A stretch of DNA of 59,781 bases, taken from positions 1 through 59,781 of the forward strand of contig JARLGR010000131.1 of NCBI GenBank assembly GCA_031292665.1, in the 5' to 3' direction. A program made the translations under genes and the position numbers. This DNA is from Mycobacterium sp. Its GTDB lineage: Bacteria; Actinomycetota; Actinomycetes; Mycobacteriales; Mycobacteriaceae. A model generated the notes under the pieces. The model was given only the letters and a program-made list of their open reading frames with translations, did no database searches and was not told where the DNA came from. Positions 54,358-59,781 of the stretch are shown piece after piece; positions within the stretch are counted from its first letter, which is position 1; each line of letters begins with the position of its first letter.

Positions 54358-55422
54358 TCAGTCGTGCTTCGGCTGGCCCTGGTTGGGAAGTCCGAGCAGG
54401 CGTTCGGCATTGAGGTGGGCAATCTTTTCCTTGTCGGCGGGATTGATCGGCATCCGTTCGAAGAATTGGCGAGCCGCCCTCATGTTGCCGAACGGGTAGT
54501 CAGTGGTGAACACGATGCGGTCGATGCCGATCACGTTCACCATGCCCTGATAGGCGTTGAAGGACAGATTCCAACTGCCATCGACCGCGCCGGGATCCTG
54601 GTAGGCGTACTCGCCGGCCAGGATGCCACCGTAGAAGTTGTTCCGAAGATAGTCCTTGACGGTGCGTTTGAGACCACTCGCGGCCACCGGAAATGAGTAG
54701 TCGGTGCGCCACGCCATCCAACTCAACCCTTCGAACTGGTGGCCGACGATGATCTGCAGCCTGGGGAACCGGTCGAACACCCCGCCCAGAATCAACCGGA
54801 TGCAGTGGATGCCGGTGTCGATGTGCCAACCGACCCCTGCGATTGACAACATGGCCGACACACCCGGGGCAAAGCCGCGATAGTAGGCGTCGATCACCGG
54901 CTGCGGCGGCACGGTGGGATGCAGATAGATCGGCACGCCCAGCGCTTCGGCGCACTCGAACACCGGCCAGAAAAACTTGTCGTCAAGGTAACGCCCGTTG
55001 ACGTGGCCATTGATCAGCGTGCCGACGAAACTCAGGTCGCGCACCGAGCGCTCCAGCTCAGCGGCGGCGGCCGCCGGGTCGCGCATCGGCAAGGTGGCAA
55101 AGCCGTGGAACCGATCGGGATGCGCGGCGACGGCGGCTGCCACTGCGTCGTTGGCCTGCCTGCCCAGTTCCACCGCCAGCGACGGCTCCAGGGCCTCCAC
55201 GCCCGGAACATTGGAGAGGATCTGCACATCGATACCAGCCGCGTCCATAGCAGCGATCCGGCCCTCACCGAGGTCACCGATGCCTGCCGGCCACCACGCT
55301 TGTGGGTCAGTGTCGCCGAAGCGTCCGGTCTGCGCCACGTCGAACAATTTGTGGGGACTGTTTGGATTCGCTTCGGCAATAGCCGGGAGCATGTAGTGCT
55401 CCTCGAAACCGATGATCTTCAT
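54358..55422 (-). CDS. Amidohydrolase-2 family enzyme (decarboxylase-like)
   Basis: The 354-residue TIM-barrel protein starts at ATG 55422 (MKIIGFEEHYMLPAIAEAN), five bases after AGGAG. The FEEHY at the N-terminus, YLHPTVPPQP, IVGHQFEGL and VFTTDYPFGN give the ExH/His/His/Asp metal set of the ACMSD and gamma-resorcylate decarboxylase branch. It probably decarboxylates or hydrolyses an aromatic acid. It is the last gene of a minus-strand run methyltransferase-nitroreductase-amidohydrolase. Substrate not predictable. Confidence 0.85.
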   Translation of the reverse strand: MKIIGFEEHYMLPAIAEANPNSPHKLFDVAQTGRFGDTDPQAWWPAGIGDLGEGRIAAMDAAGIDVQILSNVPGVEALEPSLAVELGRQANDAVAAAVAAHPDRFHGFATLPMRDPAAAAAELERSVRDLSFVGTLINGHVNGRYLDDKFFWPVFECAEALGVPIYLHPTVPPQPVIDAYYRGFAPGVSAMLSIAGVGWHIDTGIHCIRLILGGVFDRFPRLQIIVGHQFEGLSWMAWRTDYSFPVAASGLKRTVKDYLRNNFYGGILAGEYAYQDPGAVDGSWNLSFNAYQGMVNVIGIDRIVFTTDYPFGNMRAARQFFERMPINPADKEKIAHLNAERLLGLPNQGQPKHD

Positions 55423-55490
55423 GACATCTCCTCGCAAGAAGTAGCCAATCCGGCTGCGGCACTACGCGACTAAGAAGGCCCCAAAGACCA

Positions 55491-56171
55491 TCATGCTCGG
55501 TCCACGAGGCTCGGGACAGCCGCCGGGTCGCGCGCCGGGGGATAGCCAACGGATTGGGCAAACAGGACGCGCTGCTCTCCTTTCAATCCAAGGCTCTGGG
55601 CCAAACCGGCCCGGTCACAGTTGTGAAACCAAGCCGCGAGTCCGTGGGCGGCGGCGAAAAGATACACATTTTGGGCGATCAGACCGGTGTCGACGTAGTA
55701 GTACGACTTTTGGACTTCCGGATCGTGAAGCCCCGGCTCATCAAAGCCCCCCGTGTGCGTGAGCCGATGAAGGTCGACGACGTAGATCAATTGAACCGGG
55801 GCCGTCGCCGTGACGTTCGGTTGGCCCGGTGTCAGTGCGCTTGCACGCAGATCGCCGTGCGTGATCAGCACCAGGCGACAACCCGGTGCGTCGTAGCGAT
55901 AGGCTCCGTCGGCGAGCGCGACATAGAGATCGATCTCCTGGGAGTTGCTGGCCGAACCCGCGGTCCGGCCCGGCATCCCGAACGGACCTACCTTGCGGTT
56001 TACACCGAACGCCGACCAGAGCAGATTGGAAAGCTCCTGCATCGGCAAAGGGGCCGGGGCTATGTCTCGGATGGTCTTTCGCCGCTCGAACATGGCGACG
56101 ATCGGATCGTCAGGGTCGCTGGCCGGCATAGGTAGTTCCAGGACCCGCTCCGTTTGTATCTTATCGGCCAT
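55491..56171 (-). CDS. Nitroreductase-fold (SagB-type) oxidoreductase
   Basis: The 226-residue protein starts at ATG 56171 (MADKIQTERVLELPMPASDP). ERRKTIRDIAPAPLPMQELSN followed by LLWSAFGVNR, and later YYYVDTGLIAQNVYLFAAAH with GLAAW, are typical FMN-binding nitroreductase/SagB-type elements. SagB relatives oxidise azolines in peptide natural products, but no cyclodehydratase or leader peptide is visible here, so a small-molecule redox role is equally likely. It lies 68 bp upstream of the amidohydrolase and 46 bp downstream of the methyltransferase gene. Confidence 0.82.
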   Translation of the reverse strand: MADKIQTERVLELPMPASDPDDPIVAMFERRKTIRDIAPAPLPMQELSNLLWSAFGVNRKVGPFGMPGRTAGSASNSQEIDLYVALADGAYRYDAPGCRLVLITHGDLRASALTPGQPNVTATAPVQLIYVVDLHRLTHTGGFDEPGLHDPEVQKSYYYVDTGLIAQNVYLFAAAHGLAAWFHNCDRAGLAQSLGLKGEQRVLFAQSVGYPPARDPAAVPSLVDRA

Positions 56172-56217
56172 TTTGTTCAATTTCTGTCTGTGATCGGTCC
56201 CCACGGTGCGCCGGGTG

Positions 56218-56967
56218 TCACCGGCGTGTGCCGCGCACCCACTGAATAGTGCCGATATTCTTGGTCCGCACGCTGACGAAGCCGTGGTCCTCGAGGATGT
56301 CGCCGAGCTCGTCCTCGCCGAACGCATAGGATCCGGTGATCGGGAATAGCTTTTGCCAATGCCGGAAAGCACGCCCGGTGGTGGGCACCATCACGGCCAG
56401 TCGTCCGCCCGGTCGCAGTACCCGCGCCATCTCCGCCAGCGCCGCCACCGGATCCGGCACCAGCATCACCACGGCGACGGAGACGACCGCATCGACTGTC
56501 TGGTCGCGCAGTGGAAGCCGTTGCGCGTCGGCCCGCAGAAAACCGACCTGTGGTCCTGCCTGAGCGCGCACCGCCCGTGCCAGCATGGGCCCGGAGATGT
56601 CAACGCCCAACCCCAGCCCGCCCGGCCCCGCGGCGCGCGCCAGCGAGCCGGTGACATTACCGGGACCGCAGCCGACGTCCAGAGCGATTCCGCCCTGCGG
56701 GATGTGCAACCACTCGGCGGGCTCCCGCCATGCGGCGAGCAGCCGGCGCGCCACCGCTTGCGTGTAGTCCCAGAACATCGATCCGACCGGCGAAGCCCAC
56801 ACGGCCTGGATCACGCCGGTGTTCTTCGCCGCAGCTTCGCCCTCGACCGGCCCAGTGCCCAGCAGATCGAGGTAGCCCTTGCTGACATCCGGTTGCGCCG
56901 GCGGATCGGCGAGCAGCTCCAGCGCCCTGCACAATGCGGGAGTCAATGTGGTGTTCAGATCGGTCAT
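56218..56967 (-). CDS. SAM-dependent methyltransferase (UbiE/class I)
   Basis: The 249-residue methyltransferase has motif I ALDVGCGPGNVTGSLARAAG, an acidic post-II residue (LGVDISGPML), FLRADAQRLPLRDQTVDAVV and EMARVLRPGGRLAVMVPT. The start is taken as ATG 56967 (MTDLNTTLTPALC), because GGAGGA lies six bases ahead of it and directly abuts the in-frame ATG at 56973. It is the first gene of the three-gene minus-strand cluster. Substrate unknown; unrelated in detail to the methyltransferase at 7960. Confidence 0.85.
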   Translation of the reverse strand: MTDLNTTLTPALCRALELLADPPAQPDVSKGYLDLLGTGPVEGEAAAKNTGVIQAVWASPVGSMFWDYTQAVARRLLAAWREPAEWLHIPQGGIALDVGCGPGNVTGSLARAAGPGGLGLGVDISGPMLARAVRAQAGPQVGFLRADAQRLPLRDQTVDAVVSVAVVMLVPDPVAALAEMARVLRPGGRLAVMVPTTGRAFRHWQKLFPITGSYAFGEDELGDILEDHGFVSVRTKNIGTIQWVRGTRR

Positions 56968-57079
56968 GGGCATTCCTCCGAGCAACTCCCGACAAACCGG
57001 AAGGTGTTGTAGCCGGCAAAAATTCGTATCGGCCGCCAATACCATGGGTATCGAACCAATTGGCCAAAGCCGTAGAACA

Positions 57080-57093
57080 GAGACCGAAGTCTC
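57080..57093 (-). terminator. UUCG-tetraloop hairpin downstream of the K+ channel gene
   Basis: On the minus strand GAGAC-TTCG-GTCTC forms a 5-bp stem with the very stable cUUCGg loop, followed by TGTTCT, about 110 bases after the channel stop. It could end the channel transcript before the methyltransferase cluster. The weak T-tract leaves this tentative. Confidence 0.4.
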
Positions 57094-57202
57094 GCCTTTT
57101 CAGGACGTTCGTCACAATTACTGGGATGCGTTGGCGGCACTTGATGCTGCCCTGAATGTCCGCCAGATCAAGGTTCTTTCCCATAACCCCCGCGCGGCGC
57201 GT

Positions 57203-59005
57203 TCAGCTTGCCTCCGCTTGCGGTGAGCCGCCGATCTCGGGTTGTGCGGGCGGCCGCCCTTTGCGCAGCGTCGCCAGCAGCTCGCGGTAGGGGCCGACGA
57301 GGTAGACGGTGTCGCCGCCGCGCAGCCAGGCATCGCGCCGCGGGTGCAGGTTGACCGGCGCATCCTCCCGGGTGATCGCGATGACGCGGGTATGGGTCGA
57401 CAGTTCGAACATCCGCAGCCCGTCGAGTTCGCTGTCGGCCGCCACATGCATGCCGCCGACCATGAAGGAGCGCTGCCCGACCGAGAACGTTCCCAGCACC
57501 TGCAGTCCCATCGCGGCGCCGATGAACCACGGCACGGCCAGGTCGACGGTCGAGTGAACGTGCTCGAAGCCGAACCGCTGTGCGACCGAGCCGCCCAGCG
57601 CACGGTCGAAGATACGCAGCACGATCGGGACGTCGGGCCGGACGACTTCGGGCATCACCCGCGGGCCCAGCATTTCCCGCAGCACGATCCCGGTCTCGAT
57701 GTTGACCATGTCGTCCTGGGTCAGCACCGCCACCGCTCGGGCGTGGTCGACGCGGGCGGACTCCAGCGTCTGGCGTAGCGTCGCGTCCCCGAAGATCACC
57801 GGCACGTCCAGGTCGGCCGCCGACGACAGGAATCGGCTGTTCTCGTCGCGCTCGATGACCGCCACGTCGTATCCGGCCGCGGTCAAGTCGCCGACGACGC
57901 GGATGCCGAACGAACCCAGCCCGACGACCACGACGTGGTTGCGCAGGTGGCGCGCGCGCCGCAGGCCCGCCGTTTGGACGAAGCGGCGCGACAGCAGCAG
58001 ATCGGCGAGGAACGCGACCAGGACCGCGGTGATCGCCACACCGGTGAACATCAGCATGACGCTGAACAGGCGGAGCCAAGTGGGCTGGTTGGCGAAGCTG
58101 AAGTCCCCGTAGCCGACGGTCGTGACCGTTTCGGACGTGAAGTACAGGGCGTCGACCCAGCCCATCCGCCGGTCCCGGTAAGCGAGTCGGATCACGACCG
58201 TCGACACGGCAATCACAGCCAGTGCGACGCCCAGTGACGGGAACAGCATCGGGTTCACTTCGTCGCGCAGGGCGCGTGCGGCGTCGAATACGCGCCGTCG
58301 CCAGGAGCGGTGAGCGCGCGTCGCGGTCCGGCGAGGGACCTTGATGCCGCGGGCGGACAATTCCTCCTTGGTGCCGATCATCGAGGTCCAGTCGCCGGCG
58401 TGCACCCGCAGATCCCGCCCCGGGCACGTCACCACCTCGCCAGGGGTGGGCGAGTTCTTGCCGTGGATCACCGCCACCGGTGCCAGATCGCCGTAGATCT
58501 CCCGCAGGGTTGCGTCGTACGGCGCCTCCGCGCCCGAGACGACAAATTCGATGCCGGATGCTTCGAACGGGTGCGTCGTTCGCGCCAGCAACGCTTCGAC
58601 GACGGATGGTGCCGCCAGGTCGGCGACGTCGAGGATCGCTCCGGGGCCATTATCGTCGGCCACTGCTTCGCGCAGCACGTCGTTGCCCAGCCGGGCCACT
58701 ACCCGCACCTTGGGGTTCAATCGCCTTGCTATTAGGGCGATTTCGAGGTTTATCGCGTCGTCAGGCCCGACAGAGATGACCGCGAGCGCGCGGTCGACGC
58801 CGGCGCCGGCGAGTTCGGCGGCGGTGGCGATCTGGACGATCCGCGCGCCGGCCTTGTTCAGCTCGTCGACAATCGTGGTCGCCAGAGAGTCGTCACCGCA
58901 GACGATGATGTGGCCGTCCACGCTTACCTGGGCTTCAACTCGTACGACATCTGCGCCCGCCTCTCGTGATATCGGGACCCACTCGGTGCCACGACTATCG
59001 GGCAC
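57203..59005 (-). CDS. Potassium channel with two RCK (TrkA-N) modules
   Basis: The ~600-residue protein is RCK-channel-RCK. An N-terminal TrkA-N domain (GHIIVCGDDSLATTIVDEL) is followed by two membrane helices flanking a pore with the K+ selectivity filter TVGYGD (Thr296-Asp301, counted from GTG 59005). A second TrkA-N domain (HVVVVGLGSFGIRVVGDL, VIERDENSRFL) and a TrkA-C-like domain follow. It should be an NAD(H)- or nucleotide-gated K+ channel. The true start may be GTG 58921 (VDGHIIVCG), since the first 28 residues look non-conserved. Function inferred from architecture. Confidence 0.88.
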   Translation of the reverse strand: MPDSRGTEWVPISREAGADVVRVEAQVSVDGHIIVCGDDSLATTIVDELNKAGARIVQIATAAELAGAGVDRALAVISVGPDDAINLEIALIARRLNPKVRVVARLGNDVLREAVADDNGPGAILDVADLAAPSVVEALLARTTHPFEASGIEFVVSGAEAPYDATLREIYGDLAPVAVIHGKNSPTPGEVVTCPGRDLRVHAGDWTSMIGTKEELSARGIKVPRRTATRAHRSWRRRVFDAARALRDEVNPMLFPSLGVALAVIAVSTVVIRLAYRDRRMGWVDALYFTSETVTTVGYGDFSFANQPTWLRLFSVMLMFTGVAITAVLVAFLADLLLSRRFVQTAGLRRARHLRNHVVVVGLGSFGIRVVGDLTAAGYDVAVIERDENSRFLSSAADLDVPVIFGDATLRQTLESARVDHARAVAVLTQDDMVNIETGIVLREMLGPRVMPEVVRPDVPIVLRIFDRALGGSVAQRFGFEHVHSTVDLAVPWFIGAAMGLQVLGTFSVGQRSFMVGGMHVAADSELDGLRMFELSTHTRVIAITREDAPVNLHPRRDAWLRGGDTVYLVGPYRELLATLRKGRPPAQPEIGGSPQAEAS

Positions 59006-59125
59006 CGTGCCGATTGTTACCGGCGGAAAGCCCTATGGCTACGACGACACGGCCCGGTTGCCCTTCGGCGCGCTCACCGCGGTGGGGCCTCTGCCGCGCA
59101 CTCGCGCGGTGGAGATACTGGCGAG

Positions 59126-59662
59126 GTGCCTTTCATCGAACGCTTGGCCTCCCGCGAGATCTATCGGAATCCGTGGCTGGTGGTCCGAGAGGACGACATC
59201 CGCCGCCCGGATGGCAGCCACGGCATCTACAGCGTGGTGGACAAGCCGACGTACGCGCTCGTGATGCCCTACGACGGGGACCGCTTCCGGTTGGTCGAAC
59301 AGTTCCGGTACCCCCTCGGCGCGCGGAGGTGGGAGTTTCCGCAGGGCACCGCTCCCGATCGGGCCGAGGTCGAACCGTCCGAACTGGCCGAGCGCGAATT
59401 GCGGGAGGAAACCGGATTAAGCGCGACCTCGTTCGAGGCGCTGGGCCTCGTCGATGTCGCTGCTGGCATGACCAGTCAGCGCGGGTGGGTGTTTTTGGCC
59501 ACCGGGATCGTGGAGGGAGAAACCGACCGCGAACACGAGGAACAGGACATGCGCAGTGAATGGTTCGCGCGCGGTGACATCGAGGACATGATCCGCTCTG
59601 GCGTCATCGCCGACGCGCAGTCGATCGCCGCCTACGGCCTGTTCTTGCTGCACGGGAAATGA
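59126..59662 (+). CDS. Nudix hydrolase, ADP-ribose pyrophosphatase-like
   Basis: The 178-residue protein starts at GTG 59126 (VPFIERLASREIYRNPWLVV). The Nudix box runs from GTAPDRAEVE to AERELREETGL, with the catalytic REL-EE-G core intact and two more residues than the G-x5-E-x7-REUxEExGU consensus. WEFPQG precedes it, as in ADP-ribose and sugar-nucleotide pyrophosphatases. It probably hydrolyses a nucleoside diphosphate derivative. It is divergent from the channel gene. Confidence 0.88.
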   Translation: MPFIERLASREIYRNPWLVVREDDIRRPDGSHGIYSVVDKPTYALVMPYDGDRFRLVEQFRYPLGARRWEFPQGTAPDRAEVEPSELAERELREETGLSATSFEALGLVDVAAGMTSQRGWVFLATGIVEGETDREHEEQDMRSEWFARGDIEDMIRSGVIADAQSIAAYGLFLLHGK

Positions 59663-59670
59663 CGGAGGTG

Positions 59671-59781
59671 GGGGGGGGGGCGGGGGGGGGGGCGCCCCCC
59701 GCTTTGCCGGGCGCCCCCCCCGCCCTACCTGTCCTAAATCGGGCTCGACCCCCCCCCCCCCCCCCCCCCCCAACCAAAAAA
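59671..59781. other. Homopolymer-rich contig end, probable artefact
   Basis: After the Nudix stop the sequence becomes long runs of G, then C, then A (for example about 20 C near 59749-59770). This is unlike the preceding DNA. It looks like low-quality reads or assembly failure at a contig end, not genome sequence. Confidence 0.75.

Noticed and set aside
1..59781. CRISPR arrays, tRNA or rRNA genes, prophage or insertion sequences
   Set aside because: No regularly spaced repeats, cloverleaf-like sequences, transposases, integrases or terminal inverted repeats were recognised by eye.

Overview
The window is high-GC mycobacterial DNA, most likely from a slow-growing Mycobacterium. It carries two PE-family genes and a PPE relic. 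Its core gene order matches, from memory, the M. tuberculosis segment from lprE (Rv1252c) to the Rrf2 regulator (Rv1287). Orthology calls rest on recognised motifs plus this synteny; no database search was run. The species cannot be named from the window.

Layout. (1) 1-4340 is accessory and decaying. It holds a PE protein with PPE-MPTR-like repeats, a 40-codon PPE relic, a truncated RecB-like nuclease, and a tandem pair of small paralogues of which the first is frameshifted. (2) 4341-16794 is the core block lprE, DEAD-box helicase, acyltransferase, TetR/cyp130, FAD oxidase, Tap-like efflux pump, udgB and FAD monooxygenase. A methyltransferase and a luciferase-like oxidoreductase interrupt it. 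(3) 16799-25379 covers signalling: a 1336-residue double-GGDEF/EAL membrane protein, a HIT protein, an amidase, a second uracil-DNA-glycosylase-superfamily enzyme, a class III adenylyl cyclase, and an Rv1265-like protein. (4) 25425-34060 is pknH-embR, a heterodimeric ABC exporter, lipoproteins lprB/lprC and a SixA-like phosphatase. (5) 34146-42513 holds a PE-alpha/beta-hydrolase fusion, an SbcD/SbcC-like pair, a GMC oxidoreductase and an alpha/beta hydrolase. (6) 42500-52183 holds oppBCDA, a beta-carbonic anhydrase and the sulfate-activation genes cysD-cysNC with an Rrf2 regulator. (7) 52165-59662 leaves the M. tuberculosis order: two VOC proteins, a luciferase-like oxidoreductase, a co-directional amidohydrolase/nitroreductase/methyltransferase cluster, a K+ channel with two cytosolic nucleotide-binding modules, and a Nudix hydrolase. 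The last ~110 bases are homopolymer runs that look like a contig-end artefact.

Functional links. PknH and EmbR are a known kinase-substrate pair. The cyclase and the Rv1265-like protein suggest a cAMP theme beside a c-di-GMP enzyme. cysD-cysNC make PAPS, probably under the Rrf2 regulator encoded immediately downstream; a 29-bp palindrome ahead of cysD is the candidate operator. The TetR gene overlaps cyp130, and a palindrome sits on the cyp130 start. The best candidates for something undescribed are the two PE fusions, the double-GGDEF/EAL protein, the cysD palindrome and the amidohydrolase-nitroreductase-methyltransferase cluster.
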